Shown: positions 8,321 through 17,331, counted from the first letter of the stretch. The stretch is 64,000 bases of DNA from Paenalicyclobacillus mengziensis (GCF_017298635.1 NZ_CP071182.1:3448001-3512000); one strand, 5' to 3'. Translations and numbers: made by a program. The notes: generated by a model not told the origin, from the sequence alone.

Positions 8321-8541
8321 TGTACGGATTTGGTGGATTTGGTGGGTGGATTCCGATGTTGTTGTGGTTGGTCATCTTGGTGAGCGTTGTGTACCTAGTC
8401 ATATACATCGTTGATAGAGCCGGGCACCGGTCGTCGTCTTCAAAGTCGAGTGCTGAAGACACACTCCGGCAGAGATATGCAAGAGGAGAAATTGACACCG
8501 AAACGTTCCTCGAGATGAAGAAGCACCTGAAAGACAAGTAG
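8317..8541 (+). CDS. Small membrane protein with C-terminal SHOCT domain
   Basis: A 74-residue protein: a Gly/aromatic N-terminus (MMYGFGGFGGW), one transmembrane helix (~12-35), a Ser-rich linker and a SHOCT domain (DTLRQRYARGEIDTETFLEM). SHOCT domains are short C-terminal oligomerisation modules common in small membrane proteins. The ATG at 8317 has GGGAGCGG upstream and overlaps the previous stop as ATGA, so the two small genes form an operon. It often occurs near copper or envelope-stress genes in Gram-positives. Its molecular function is unknown. Confidence 0.8.
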   Translation: MMYGFGGFGGWIPMLLWLVILVSVVYLVIYIVDRAGHRSSSSKSSAEDTLRQRYARGEIDTETFLEMKKHLKDK

Positions 8542-8770
8542 ATTCATAAACCCCTGGCAACAGACTGGGAGGTCGTCGGTATACTACAAGCTTTGTCGAG
8601 GTTTTGGCGCTCTTGATATCCCCCTCATGATGATCAGGTTGGGTACAATCAGTTTGGTTCTCCCGATTCTAGAGCTGTCCATCATGCTCCGGCCTCCTTT
8701 GGGAAATCGATATACTGTGACAGTTGTATGTCCGTTACCCATGTTCTGTGCCCAAACGTTCTCGATAGAT

Positions 8771-8799
8771 TTGACACAGGTACGGTACGGGGGTATGGT
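8771..8799 (+). promoter_or_regulatory. csoR-copA promoter with CsoR-like half site
   Basis: The 293-base spacer 8542-8834 has no credible gene. It contains TTGACA (8771-8776), a 17-base spacer and TATGGT (8794-8799), a near-consensus SigA promoter. The spacer/-10 junction reads GGGGGTAT, which matches one arm of the GC-rich ATACCCC/GGGGTAT operators bound by CsoR repressors. The other arm (GGTACGGTAC) is degenerate. Cu(I)-dependent autoregulation by CsoR is the natural inference. Confidence 0.65.
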
Positions 8800-8834
8800 G
8801 TTTATGGAACAACAACGAAAGTGAGGCCTTGAGG

Positions 8835-9131
8835 ATGTGCGCTGACCATACGAGTCACAGCTACGGTCCGCAAAAGGACGACTTGCAAAAAAGGCTCCGC
8901 CGAGTCGAAGGTCAGGTCCGTGGAATCCAGAAGATGATTGATGAGGACCGTTATTGTGTCGACATCCTTGTTCAGATTGCAGCCATTAAGAGTGCGCTGC
9001 AACAGGTCGGGCTTACCCTCCTCGAATCACACACAAGAGGGTGTGTCGTCGATGCCATCACTAACCACACCGATGGCGATGCCAAGATCGATGAACTGAT
9101 GGAAGTCATCCGTCAATTTACAAAATCCTAA
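8835..9131 (+). CDS. csoR: Copper-sensing transcriptional repressor CsoR
   Basis: An all-helical repressor of 98 residues that releases operator DNA when Cu(I) binds. The C-H-C copper ligand set is present at Cys41 (RYCVD), His66 and Cys70 (ESHTRGC) with the spacing of known CsoR proteins. The DNA-contact region [16 protein letters not shown] precedes it. I prefer the ATG at 8835, eight bases after GTGAGG, over the TTG at 8829. The N-terminus has an extra Cys and two His (MCADHTSH), which could add metal affinity. It lies 29 bases upstream of copA, forming the usual csoR-copA operon. Confidence 0.95.
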   Translation: MCADHTSHSYGPQKDDLQKRLRRVEGQVRGIQKMIDEDRYCVDILVQIAAIKSALQQVGLTLLESHTRGCVVDAITNHTDGDAKIDELMEVIRQFTKS

Positions 9132-9160
9132 TTCACAGCAGAATCTGGGGTGAGAATCTG

Positions 9161-11560
9161 ATGTCACAAGCAGAACATATCGCAACACCAACGATAGAAG
9201 TGACACTACCCGTTGAAGGGATGACCTGTGCAGCCTGTGCAGCCCGAATTGAAAAGAATGTCGCCAAACTACCCGGTATCGAATCGGTCAACGTAAACCT
9301 GGCGTCGGAACGAGCAAGGGTTGTCCTGAACGGATCGTCAACGTGGCAAGATGTTGTCGAGAAGATCGAGAAATCCGGATACTCCGTGCCCGTACGTGAA
9401 GTGGACTTGAACATCACAGGGATGACGTGTGCAGCCTGTTCCGCTCGTATTGAAAAGGTCGTCAACCGAATGGATGCCGTCAAAGAGGCCAGTGTCAATT
9501 TGGCGTCGGAGAAGGCACACATTGTCTACTTCCCAGGTGTTATACAAGAACAGGACCTTATCAAGGCTGTTGAAAAAGCCGGCTACGGTGCGACCTTAGC
9601 TTCTGAGACGGCCGCAGCCGACGAGAAGAAAAAGAAGGAACAGACGTATCGACGAGATGTCATGAAATTCTGGGGCTCTGTTGTTTTGACGCTTCCGCTC
9701 GTGATTCAAATGTTTGTCATGTTGTTCGGCGGGTCTGCCTTCATGCCAAACTGGGTTAGCTTTATTCTGGCGACCCCAGTGCAGTTTTATGTGGGCTGGC
9801 GCTTCTATAAAGGTGCGTACCACTCCCTGCGAGGGGGCGCAGCCAACATGGATGTCTTGGTCGCACTTGGCACATCCGTCGCCTACTTGTACAGTGCCAT
9901 CTTAACCATCCTTGGTCGACCCGATGTGTATTTCGACAGCTCCGCAACTGTCGTGACGCTCATTTTCATGGGCAAGCTCCTGGAGAGCAGCGCCAAGGCA
10001 AAGTCCAGCTCGGCCATTGAATCACTGGCAAAACTCGGTGCTAAAGTTGCTCATGTGATTCGAGACGGCGAAGAAGTTGACCTGCCAGTGGAGGACTTGA
10101 AGGTCGGCGATATCGTTCGCGTCCGTCCCGGTGAAAAGATTCCGAGTGACGGCAAAGTCCTGGAAGGGTCTTCCTCAGTGGATGAGTCATTCCTCACAGG
10201 TGAGTCCTTGCCAGTCGCCAAGGCACCTGGTGATGCGGTGGTCGGCGCCTCCGTCAACCAAGTAGGTGTTTTGACAATGGAGATTAGCAAAGTCGGCGCA
10301 GACACCGCTTTGGCACAAGTCATTCGACTGGTTGACCAAGCACAGGGTTCGAAGGCTCCGGTGCAGAGACTTGCTGACAAAATCTCTGGTATCTTCGTAC
10401 CAATCGTTTTGGTTGTCGCACTTGTGACCCTCTTATTATGGGGCTTCATCGTCGGCTGGACAGCCGGTCTTATCGCTGCTGTGGCTGTCCTCGTCATCGC
10501 CTGTCCTTGCTCCCTGGGGTTGGCGACGCCAACGGCCATCATGGTCGGCACCGGTCTCGGTGCTGAATCTGGAATTCTGATTAAAGGTGGCGAGCACCTT
10601 GAGAAAGCCCACAAAGTCACGACACTCGTCCTCGATAAAACAGGAACGCTGACCATCGGTAAACCTTCTGTCACCGATGTCTGGGTGACGTCCCTTGCTT
10701 CCCAAGAGGAATTGACGGCTTTGGCTACAGCGCTCGAGTCTCAGAGCGAGCATCCACTGGGTGCGGCCGTGCTTGGGCATGCCAAGGAGAAAGGTATAAC
10801 CATACCACAACCCAAGGATGTTCAGGCTATCCCTGGGAAAGGCATTATTGGGGTTGTGAATGGCGAGACCATTCGGATTGGAAATCGCCGTTGGTTGTCT
10901 GAAACTGGCATCACTGAGTTTCCGAATGAAGTCCTCGCCGAGTACGAGAATGTAGGAAAAACAGCTGTCCTAGTGGCTTCCGATAACGGCTTACTTGGCA
11001 TCATCGCCATGGCGGACACCATCAAACCGGATGCCATCACCACCGTCCGGGAGCTACATGACATGGGGATTGAGGTCTGGATGATTACTGGCGACAACGA
11101 GCGAACAGCAAGTGCAGTAGCCTCACAGGTCGGGATCTCCAACGTGATGGCTGGTGTCATGCCTGAAGATAAGGCCAGCAAGGTACTAGAGCTCAAGAAG
11201 GCGGGTCAAGTTGTTGCGATGGTTGGAGACGGCATCAATGATGCTCCTGCACTAGCGGCCGCCGACATTGGAATTGCCATGGGCACCGGTGCAGATGTTG
11301 CCCTGGATGCTGCTGACATAGCCCTCATGCACGCCAGCATGCACGGGGTTGTCGAAGCCATCCGTTTGTCCAAGGCCACGATGCGCAAGATTCGCCAGAA
11401 CCTGTTCTGGGCGTTCTTCTACAACATCCTCGGTATTCCTCTGGCAGCACTCGGCATTTTAAGCCCAATTATCGCTGGAGCTGCCATGGCACTGAGTTCG
11501 GTCAGCGTTGTCTCGAACAGCTTGCTACTCCGGCGTTTGAACTTAGCAAAGCAGGTGTAG
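9161..11560 (+). CDS. copA: Copper-exporting P1B-type ATPase CopA
   Basis: A full-length P-type ATPase of 799 residues that pumps Cu(I) out of the cytoplasm. Two N-terminal heavy-metal domains carry GMTCAAC motifs (Cys23/26 and Cys90/93). The actuator TGES is at 346-349, the membrane metal site CPC at 448-450, the phosphorylation motif DKTGT at 492-496, the nucleotide-domain SEHPLG at ~529-534 and the hinge GDGINDAP near 685. All catalytic motifs are intact. The start ATG has GGGGTGA upstream. Expression should follow CsoR derepression from the promoter at 8771-8799. Confidence 0.98.
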   Translation: MSQAEHIATPTIEVTLPVEGMTCAACAARIEKNVAKLPGIESVNVNLASERARVVLNGSSTWQDVVEKIEKSGYSVPVREVDLNITGMTCAACSARIEKVVNRMDAVKEASVNLASEKAHIVYFPGVIQEQDLIKAVEKAGYGATLASETAAADEKKKKEQTYRRDVMKFWGSVVLTLPLVIQMFVMLFGGSAFMPNWVSFILATPVQFYVGWRFYKGAYHSLRGGAANMDVLVALGTSVAYLYSAILTILGRPDVYFDSSATVVTLIFMGKLLESSAKAKSSSAIESLAKLGAKVAHVIRDGEEVDLPVEDLKVGDIVRVRPGEKIPSDGKVLEGSSSVDESFLTGESLPVAKAPGDAVVGASVNQVGVLTMEISKVGADTALAQVIRLVDQAQGSKAPVQRLADKISGIFVPIVLVVALVTLLLWGFIVGWTAGLIAAVAVLVIACPCSLGLATPTAIMVGTGLGAESGILIKGGEHLEKAHKVTTLVLDKTGTLTIGKPSVTDVWVTSLASQEELTALATALESQSEHPLGAAVLGHAKEKGITIPQPKDVQAIPGKGIIGVVNGETIRIGNRRWLSETGITEFPNEVLAEYENVGKTAVLVASDNGLLGIIAMADTIKPDAITTVRELHDMGIEVWMITGDNERTASAVASQVGISNVMAGVMPEDKASKVLELKKAGQVVAMVGDGINDAPALAAADIGIAMGTGADVALDAADIALMHASMHGVVEAIRLSKATMRKIRQNLFWAFFYNILGIPLAALGILSPIIAGAAMALSSVSVVSNSLLLRRLNLAKQV

Positions 11561-11890
11561 CCGAGAGTCGCAATTCTGATGCGGTGGACGCGTAAATTCC
11601 GTTGGGCAAACGAGGATAGCTTGGTAATCATGCTGGCGTTCGATGGTACGTCCCAAGAAGCCCCCACCTCCAAGCGTTAGCGGCGGTGGTGGGAGTAAGT
11701 CACTATTCCACCTCCCCAAGCATGCAGACACGAAGCCACATGCTGATTTCGTATCAAAGACCAATTCCTCACTTCTTAGCAGCCAACTCCGTGAAGTGTC
11801 TCCCTGTCACGGTCTGCTCAAAGAGTCTACACACTTTCTTTACAAAAGGCAGTTACGATCAACACGTAGCAAGGAACGGGAGGGATTCTG
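11561..11890 (+). promoter_or_regulatory. Intergenic region upstream of the blue-copper gene
   Basis: No credible gene is seen in these 330 bases. An imperfect C-rich/G-rich hairpin lies at about 11661-11693 (CCCCCACC against GGTGGTGGG) without a T tract. It may mark the end of the copA transcript. The box CTTTCTTTACAA, identical to 8002-8013, lies at 11834-11845, about 45 bases before the start codon, and GGGAGGG precedes the ATG. Confidence 0.4.
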
Positions 11891-12691
11891 ATGAAACGCT
11901 ATTCGGTTATTATTCCTACTCTTCTAATTGGCATCAGTGCTGTGGGGCTGGGTTTGTACGCACACAACAGCTTTGCTGCACCATTAGCCACTGTTCCGAC
12001 TGCAAACACTTCCTCCCCATCTACCAACGTCGAGTTTACAGGCATGATGGGTGGCGGCTACTCCAGTTTGGCACCAGGTGCCGGATATAACGGTAATGCA
12101 GCAGGGTCACCCGGTATGATGGGTCAATATGGAGGGGGAAGTAACTGGTCGGGAGCTTGGTCAGGTGCGATGGGCTCAATGATGGAGGGGGGATTCTCCA
12201 CGCAGGGCACTGAGCTCACGATGAATCAAGCACATCATGACATGGAATCATCGTTGACCCATGCAACCTTAGATAAAGCCAACAACTCCATTACGTACAC
12301 TGGGGATTCTATTCGCATCGTGGTATTTGGAGGAGCAATGAGTGAAAACAAAACTGGACCTGCCGAAAAATTCGTCATTGGCGGACTCGTCAATCCGACT
12401 TTACACATCCCAAAGGGCGCCAATGTTACGTTTGAATTGATCAACGAGGACACCGACATGGCGCACGGCATTGAAGTGTCAACAGCAGGTCCGCCATACG
12501 GATATATGTCGATGATGCAAGGTAGCATCTACCCTGGCTCGGTGATTGCACCGATTCCGGAAGCTGACGGCAACAATGCTCCAATGGCAACGACCAGCTT
12601 TACCGCTTCGCAGTCCGGAACGTTCTACTACCTTTGCCAATATCCTGGCCACGCTGCGGAAGGAATGTATGGAAAAATTATCGTTGAATGA
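11891..12691 (+). CDS. Sulfocyanin/plastocyanin-like blue copper protein
   Basis: An exported type-1 copper protein of 266 residues. An N-terminal hydrophobic segment (~5-30) ending in NSFAAP acts as a signal peptide or membrane anchor. A Gly/Met-rich linker (~45-105, with GMMGGGY, SPGMMGQY and GSMMEGG) precedes a cupredoxin fold. The copper ligands are visible as His192 (MAHGIEV), Cys249, His254 and Met259 (CQYPGH then GM). The family includes sulfocyanin and rusticyanin, electron carriers or copper-handling proteins of acidophiles. The Met-rich linker could scavenge Cu. It follows copA and shares the CTTTCTTTACAA box with the small-gene operon. Whether it carries electrons or buffers copper is not decidable here. 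Confidence 0.88.
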   Translation: MKRYSVIIPTLLIGISAVGLGLYAHNSFAAPLATVPTANTSSPSTNVEFTGMMGGGYSSLAPGAGYNGNAAGSPGMMGQYGGGSNWSGAWSGAMGSMMEGGFSTQGTELTMNQAHHDMESSLTHATLDKANNSITYTGDSIRIVVFGGAMSENKTGPAEKFVIGGLVNPTLHIPKGANVTFELINEDTDMAHGIEVSTAGPPYGYMSMMQGSIYPGSVIAPIPEADGNNAPMATTSFTASQSGTFYYLCQYPGHAAEGMYGKIIVE

Positions 12692-12722
12692 TGAAGGTTC
12701 TTGTATCAGAGGGATTACTGCG

Positions 12723-12827
12723 ATGGGTTTTGGTGGATTCGGGTATGGTAATGGATACGGCATGGGGATTTTAGGATGGGTGGGTGTTTCAACTAGCCAT
12801 CCTGGCGGCAGTAATTTCCACCGTTGA
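12723..12827 (+). CDS. Tiny glycine-rich peptide, possibly frameshifted
   Basis: An ATG with a GAGGG box nine bases upstream opens a 34-codon frame starting MGFGGFGYGNGYGMGILGWV. This Gly/Tyr/Phe-rich start resembles that of the SHOCT protein at 8317 and of small sporulation proteins such as the YjcZ family, in which a hydrophobic helix follows. Here the helix-like sequence FQLAILAAVIS lies in the +1 frame from 12787, so a one-base frameshift may have broken the gene. The shifted frame, however, would run on through the terminator. A real short gene, a pseudogene and chance are all possible. Confidence 0.3.
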   Translation: MGFGGFGYGNGYGMGILGWVGVSTSHPGGSNFHR

Positions 12828-12842
12828 AACTCATGAAACTCA

Positions 12843-12890
12843 TAAAAAGACCGCACCGCCACGGCATTCAGAGCAGCGTGGCGGTACGGT
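12843..12890 (-). terminator. Rho-independent terminator of rnpB
   Basis: On the minus strand, a 14-bp stem (arms 12890-12877 and 12863-12850, one G-U pair) with a 13-base loop is followed by CTTTTTATG. It lies 23 bases beyond the RNase P RNA 3' end. Confidence 0.85.
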
Positions 12891-12912
12891 AGTCAAGAGG
12901 GTATGTAACTGG

Positions 12913-13357
12913 GTCGGAAAGCAAGCCTATAAGCCGAGTTCTGTTCCCCTGTGCTGCAATCGGCATCTACGCGGCCGTATGCGGCAAAGCCGCATACGGC
13001 GCCCCCATGCCTCGCACGTTGGGGCGGCAATTATCTATCTAGGCATGCTGTTGCCAGTATGCTCAAGCGACCTACCCGAGCGCGTGACGGGCAGCCACGT
13101 GCGCGCTCCTATCCGGTCTTGCTCCAGGTGGGGTTTACCTAGCCAACCTGTCTCCAGGTTGCTGGTGCGCTCTTACCGCACCGTTGCATCCTTGCCTGAT
13201 CCGTTTGCACGGCCATCGGCGGTCTACATTTCTGTGGCACTATCCCTAGGATTGCTCCCGCCGGACGTTATCCGGCACCCTGCCCTGTGGAGCTCGGACT
13301 TTCCTCCCGTGCGGCCTTTCGGCACTGCACCGGCAATTGCCCAGCTTACTTTCCGAC
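12913..13357 (-). ncRNA. rnpB: RNase P RNA, class A-like with extended J2/4 (P19) insertion
   Basis: This is the catalytic RNA of RNase P, which removes 5' leaders of pre-tRNAs. Universal elements read on the minus strand: GGAGGAAAGTCCGAGCTCC, ACAGGGCAGGGTGCC, AGTGCCACAGAAA, GGTAAGAGCGCACC, GGTAAACCCCACC and, near the 3' end, ACAGAACTCGGCTTATAG. Helix P1 pairs GTCGGAAAGTAAGC with GCTTGCTTTCCGAC, and P2 pairs GGCAATT with AATTGCC. The layout (P6/P16/P17-type core and a P18 tetraloop region TTGAGCATACTGGCAACAG) fits class A rather than the class B usual in Bacillus. Between P2 and P4 is an insertion of ~70 bases with a perfect 12-bp hairpin (12973-12999), making the RNA ~445 nt. Confidence 0.93.
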
Positions 13358-13375
13358 ACGAATTCAGCAACATTG

Positions 13376-13405
13376 AGTATAGCTCAGATGGGATGCCGTA
13401 TTCAA
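13376..13405 (-). promoter_or_regulatory. Promoter of rnpB
   Basis: TTGAAT (13405-13400), an 18-base spacer and TATACT (13381-13376) on the minus strand lie just upstream of the RNase P RNA, placing the transcription start about 10-15 bases before the predicted P1 strand. Confidence 0.65.
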
Positions 13406-13445
13406 CCCACAAACATTTCATCTTCTGGGATGCCTCGTTCGACAT

Positions 13446-14588
13446 CTAGACCCACACAAATGGATCTTCATTCACAGTTGTGACCCGGACCTCCACTCCT
13501 GTCGTCGAGCGTAGATACTGTGCAACCTTCGTCAGCACTGGAACTTCGAGCGCGGCATGCGTCGCGTCGATGATGCAAAGACCATCGTGGTTCGCTTCCG
13601 CAACGTTATGGTGGTCACAATCCGCCGTCACTAGAACGTCGGCCTGCTTGCGGATGGCTTGTCCAGCATAGCTCACACCGGAACCGCCAAGCACGGCAAC
13701 ACGCCTGATGATTCTGTCAGGCTCACCCGAGAAGCGGATGTGTGCAAGCCCTAATTTCGCCTTGACACTCTCTGCAAATTCCTTCAGAGACGTAGGTTGA
13801 GGCAGATTCCCTATCCGGCCAATGCCGTTTGCTTTGCCCATCAATTGGAGTGGATACAGGTCATAGGCTACTTCTTCGTATGGATGTGCCTCCAGCATGG
13901 AGCGAACAACTTTTTCGACCATCCGTTCCGGGACAATGGTCTCAAGCCGCACCTCATCTGTCTGCTCTAGTTTTCCCGTTTGTCCTATGTATGGATGGGT
14001 CCCTTCTCCTGGCAAGAATGTGCCAGTTCCTGGTGTATTAAATGTGCAATGGCTGTAGGCCCCAATATGCCCGGCACCTGCAGCACACACGGCATTCAGA
14101 ACCTTCGCATGACTGTCCCGCGGCACAAACACCACGAGTTTACGCAGTTGCTCGTTTTGTGTGCGCTCAAGGATTTCCACATCCTGCAGTTGAAACATCT
14201 CAGCGAGGACATCGTTGACGCCGCCGTCAGCGATGTCGAGGTTTGTATGAGCGTTAAAAACGGCGAGGTCGGCCGAAATGGCTTGAGCCAGGGCGAGACC
14301 GCGAGCACTTGCTGTGTCGATGGTTTTTAGAGGTCGAAACAGCATGGCGTGGTGCGTTACCAACATATCCGCCTGGATTCGCACCGCTTCTTCAATGACC
14401 GCGGGATACGCGTCGAGCGCAATGAGAATCCGTCTGACCGGCTTGTTCATCCGTCCGACTTGCAGACCGATGGAGTCTCCATCGAACGCCAAACCAGGTG
14501 GAGCAAACTCGGCCATCAACCGCACAACGTCAGCCGCTGTAACATGGTGTTTCTCGTCTCCGTTTCCGCTGATACGTCCCTGCGTCAT
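13446..14588 (-). CDS. NIF3-like dinuclear metal-centre protein (YqfO family)
   Basis: A protein of 380 residues belonging to the NIF3/DUF34 superfamily, toroidal hexamers with a dinuclear metal site, proposed to act as GTP cyclohydrolase I-like or metal-handling proteins. The N-terminal half shows VTHHAMLFRP and FNAHTNLDIADGGVND, which carry the metal-binding His and Asp residues. The C-terminal half has the matching TADCDHHNVAEANHDGLCII. A central ~130-residue insert corresponds to the PII-like domain seen in YqfO. The ATG at 14588 has GGAGGAG upstream and overlaps the trmK stop as ATGA. The trmK-nif3 pair downstream of dnaG-sigA is a conserved Firmicutes arrangement. Confidence 0.92.
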   Translation of the reverse strand: MTQGRISGNGDEKHHVTAADVVRLMAEFAPPGLAFDGDSIGLQVGRMNKPVRRILIALDAYPAVIEEAVRIQADMLVTHHAMLFRPLKTIDTASARGLALAQAISADLAVFNAHTNLDIADGGVNDVLAEMFQLQDVEILERTQNEQLRKLVVFVPRDSHAKVLNAVCAAGAGHIGAYSHCTFNTPGTGTFLPGEGTHPYIGQTGKLEQTDEVRLETIVPERMVEKVVRSMLEAHPYEEVAYDLYPLQLMGKANGIGRIGNLPQPTSLKEFAESVKAKLGLAHIRFSGEPDRIIRRVAVLGGSGVSYAGQAIRKQADVLVTADCDHHNVAEANHDGLCIIDATHAALEVPVLTKVAQYLRSTTGVEVRVTTVNEDPFVWV

Positions 14589-15346
14589 CTGTGCTCCTCC
14601 TTCAGCCACGACTCCATTTCACTCAAGTGGCGAGCTATCTCCTCCCGACGAAGTGTTGTCGCGTCTCCCGCTTCCACAGGTAACCTGTTGAGTATCCCTT
14701 GAAAGTGGTCTCGACTGGCTTCGACGGCCTCACGTACAAATGGTTCTTCTCGACGACTCAAATTGAGTGGACCAAACTCACAAGCCAGCCAATGTTGGTC
14801 TTTATCCATAAAGTGCTGATATTGTGCCCGAACCAGACACTCGGTTGAGGTCTGTGCAAATATCAGTTGGTATACGCGACCCGACTCCTCCACCATCTGC
14901 TCGTCCACAATCACGAAACCGTGTTTCTGTAGTGCCTCACGAAGGCGCCCTGCAGCATTCATCGGCTGAAGAAGCAGGTCCTTGACACAGGCGAGCACAT
15001 CCCGTCCCTCATCTAGAATCTCTGCAATCGTCCCACCGCCCATACCAGCAATGACCACCGTGTCCACTTCACCAGGCTCTACAATGGATAGACCGCTGCC
15101 GAGTCGGACGTCGACCGTTGACTCCAACTGGGCCATTTTCACATTTCGCTGCGCTGTTTGATACGGACCTTCGACGACATCTCCCGCAATCACGGACTTG
15201 ACACGGCCGGATTGCACAAGGTAGATGGGAAGCAAAGCGTGATCGGTCCCAACGTCAAGAACTTTAGACCCACGAGAAATCCAAGCTGCGAGTTGCATCA
15301 ACCGTGGGGATAAACAAATCGGTGCTTGTTCATTTGGCAAAATCAA
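14585..15346 (-). CDS. trmK: tRNA (adenine(22)-N(1))-methyltransferase TrmK
   Basis: A SAM-dependent methyltransferase of ~253 residues that makes m1A22 in tRNA. The SAM motif reads KVLDVGTDHALLPIYL, and the conserved active-site region is VIAGMGGGTIAEIL. The C-terminal part is helical, as in the family. I choose the TTG at 15346 because AAAGGAG lies five bases before it; the ATG at 15364 has no site. It overlaps the NIF3-family gene downstream, with which it is translationally coupled. Confidence 0.93.
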   Translation of the reverse strand: MILPNEQAPICLSPRLMQLAAWISRGSKVLDVGTDHALLPIYLVQSGRVKSVIAGDVVEGPYQTAQRNVKMAQLESTVDVRLGSGLSIVEPGEVDTVVIAGMGGGTIAEILDEGRDVLACVKDLLLQPMNAAGRLREALQKHGFVIVDEQMVEESGRVYQLIFAQTSTECLVRAQYQHFMDKDQHWLACEFGPLNLSRREEPFVREAVEASRDHFQGILNRLPVEAGDATTLRREEIARHLSEMESWLKEEHR

Positions 15347-15376
15347 TGTACTCCTTTGTATCATGACGCAGCCTCA

Positions 15377-15976
15377 TCAATCGTCGCGCCACACAGACTG
15401 TCCACTGACATTGTACTTGGCGCGCGCAAAAACTTCACGCACGGCGGACCGCCACTCGCGGCGCGTCGATGGAGATGCAAACCCCGTCGCATCCATTTCC
15501 AACAGCTTGGCCACGGCAAGAGCCCGGGGCAGGTGATAGTCACTAGTGACAATGATTGCAGACTTAAAGTCATGCAGTTCCATCACCATTTGACTGTTGC
15601 GCAGATTCTCCCATGTGTCGGTTGAACTGATTTCCTGTAAGATGACCTCTGGCGGGACCCCGTTCATGATGAGGAAGCGACGCATGGAGCTAGACTCTGA
15701 TACGGTTTCATCTTCTCCCTTACCGCCACTGACGATGAAATACTGAACATAGCCAACTCGGTACAGGTGCAGAGCAGCCCGCAGCCTCCCGGACAGTACC
15801 TTCCCCGGTTGGTACCCTCTAGTATAAGCGCCAAGCACGATGGCCACATCCGCTGGTTGCGGACGCACCCTTAGCCCGCGTCGTTTGAGCGAGCGGGCTG
15901 CGTCTGCGAGACTCATTAAGGCGACGCTGATGACAAGGATGAGGCCAAAAATAGCAGTTAGAATCGTCGCAAGCAC
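15377..15976 (-). CDS. YdcF/SanA/ElyC family membrane protein (DUF218)
   Basis: A protein of 199 residues with one N-terminal transmembrane helix (~3-25) followed by a DUF218 domain. Family marks are VAIVLGAYTRG at the start of the domain, YFIVSGGKGEDE, the SSTDTWENLRNSQ stretch and IIVTSDYHLPRAL. DUF218 proteins are envelope-linked and have been implicated in cell-wall precursor or lipid-carrier metabolism; the biochemical activity is unclear. GTG start with GGGGGTG five bases upstream. It sits 30 bases before trmK in the same direction. Confidence 0.85.
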   Translation of the reverse strand: MLATILTAIFGLILVISVALMSLADAARSLKRRGLRVRPQPADVAIVLGAYTRGYQPGKVLSGRLRAALHLYRVGYVQYFIVSGGKGEDETVSESSSMRRFLIMNGVPPEVILQEISSTDTWENLRNSQMVMELHDFKSAIIVTSDYHLPRALAVAKLLEMDATGFASPSTRREWRSAVREVFARAKYNVSGQSVWRDD

Positions 15977-16075
15977 TCCGTCACCCCCGACATCGACGGA
16001 GTAGACAGTAAGCAGCAGACTTACCGTCCGCTCCGCTATATTGTACGGAGGATGGCATCAATTTAGACTCCTCGT

Positions 16076-17209
16076 CTAACAACCTAGTTGCCGAGCGATG
16101 ACGAGGCGTTGAATCTCAGAGGTCCCTTCCCCGATCTCGATGAGCTTGGCGTCGCGCAGGTGACGTTCTACCGGATATTCTTGCATATACCCATTCCCAC
16201 CCAGCACTTGAATGGCGTGGTTGCAAGTTGCTGTGCACATTTCGGAGGCAAACAGCTTTGCGTACGAGGCTTCGATGGTGTAGGGGCGACCCTGGTCTTT
16301 CAACCACGCAGCTTTCAACACGGCGTTTCTCGCCAGGTCGATGTGCATCGCCATATCAGCCAACTTGTGTTGAATGGCTTGAAAACGCGAAATAGATTGC
16401 CCGAACTGTTTTCGCTGCTTCGCGTACTCAAGAGCCGTTTCAAAAGCAGATTGTGCAATTCCGACGGCCAGGGCAGCAATCGCAACGCGTCCTCCGTCGA
16501 GTGTAGACAGGAACTGCTTAAATCCAGCGTTGACAGGTCCAAGCAGATTGTCTGCTGGAACATGGACATTTTCGAGAATGAGTTCCACAGTGTTCGAAGC
16601 ACGCATGCCCATTTTTTCATACGGACTGCTCGTCGAGAATCCCAGCGTGTCCGTAGGTACAATGAACGCGCTGACGCCCTTATTTTCCTTATCGGTAACG
16701 GCGGTCAGTACAACGGTGCTGGCATAGCCACCGTTTGTAATGAAAATCTTGTTCCCGTTAATCACCCATTCGTCTCCGTCAAGAACCGCGGTCGTGCGCG
16801 TTCCGCCAGCATCTGACCCTGCTCCCGGTTCTGTTAAACCAAAAGAGCCGAGTCCATCACCGGAAGCAAGCTGGGTAAGGTACTTCTGCTTTTGAGCTTC
16901 TGTTCCATATAGCAACAATGGCATGCAGGCGAGAGATACATGAGCCTCGTAACTGAGGCCGGTTCCACCACATGCACGGCCAATTTCCTCTACGGCCAGG
17001 CAATAACTGATGTTATCTGCGCCAGCACCGCCGTATTCCTCGGGAATCGGTAGGCCTAAGAAGCCAAGCTTGCCCATTTTTTGAAAAATCTCAATAGGAA
17101 AGCGAGATTCCTTATCTAATTGCGCTGCTATTGGTGCAATCTCAGCTTGGGCGAAATCGCGCACTGTGTCACGAATCAATCGCTGTTCTTTGGTCAAATC
17201 TAGGTCCAA
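16076..17209 (-). CDS. Acyl-CoA dehydrogenase
   Basis: An FAD enzyme of ~377 residues that introduces the alpha,beta double bond in acyl-CoA (fatty-acid or branched-chain amino-acid breakdown), passing electrons to ETF. The FAD/substrate signature [19 protein letters not shown] and the C-terminal signature [20 protein letters not shown] are both intact. The catalytic Glu region lies near [15 protein letters not shown] take the TTG at 17209, eight bases after GAGGAGG, giving a typical MDLDLTKEQ start. It stands alone between sigA and ydcF; the substrate chain length cannot be told. Confidence 0.93.
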   Translation of the reverse strand: MDLDLTKEQRLIRDTVRDFAQAEIAPIAAQLDKESRFPIEIFQKMGKLGFLGLPIPEEYGGAGADNISYCLAVEEIGRACGGTGLSYEAHVSLACMPLLLYGTEAQKQKYLTQLASGDGLGSFGLTEPGAGSDAGGTRTTAVLDGDEWVINGNKIFITNGGYASTVVLTAVTDKENKGVSAFIVPTDTLGFSTSSPYEKMGMRASNTVELILENVHVPADNLLGPVNAGFKQFLSTLDGGRVAIAALAVGIAQSAFETALEYAKQRKQFGQSISRFQAIQHKLADMAMHIDLARNAVLKAAWLKDQGRPYTIEASYAKLFASEMCTATCNHAIQVLGGNGYMQEYPVERHLRDAKLIEIGEGTSEIQRLVIARQLGC

Positions 17210-17311
17210 CCAATATCCCTCCTCGTTTTTTCGCAATCTCTATTATACGCGGATATTTCGTGAAAGAAAACGCTTCCACAAAGAGACAAAGAATGGTGAA
17301 TGTTGACATAC

Positions 17312-17331
17312 AAAAAGGGCCATTCAGGCCC
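17312..17331 (-). terminator. Terminator downstream of sigA
   Basis: On the minus strand GGGCC-TGAAT-GGCCC is followed by TTTTT. It lies about 145 bases past the sigA stop and should end the dnaG-sigA transcript. The 17332-17476 stretch between them shows no gene. Confidence 0.75.

Noticed and set aside
8627-8824. 65-codon plus-strand frame upstream of csoR
   Set aside because: No ribosome binding site, and it overlaps the csoR promoter and operator.
12784-13449. 221-codon plus-strand frame
   Set aside because: It is antisense to the RNase P RNA and its terminator; the apparent coding is a by-product of the structured RNA gene.
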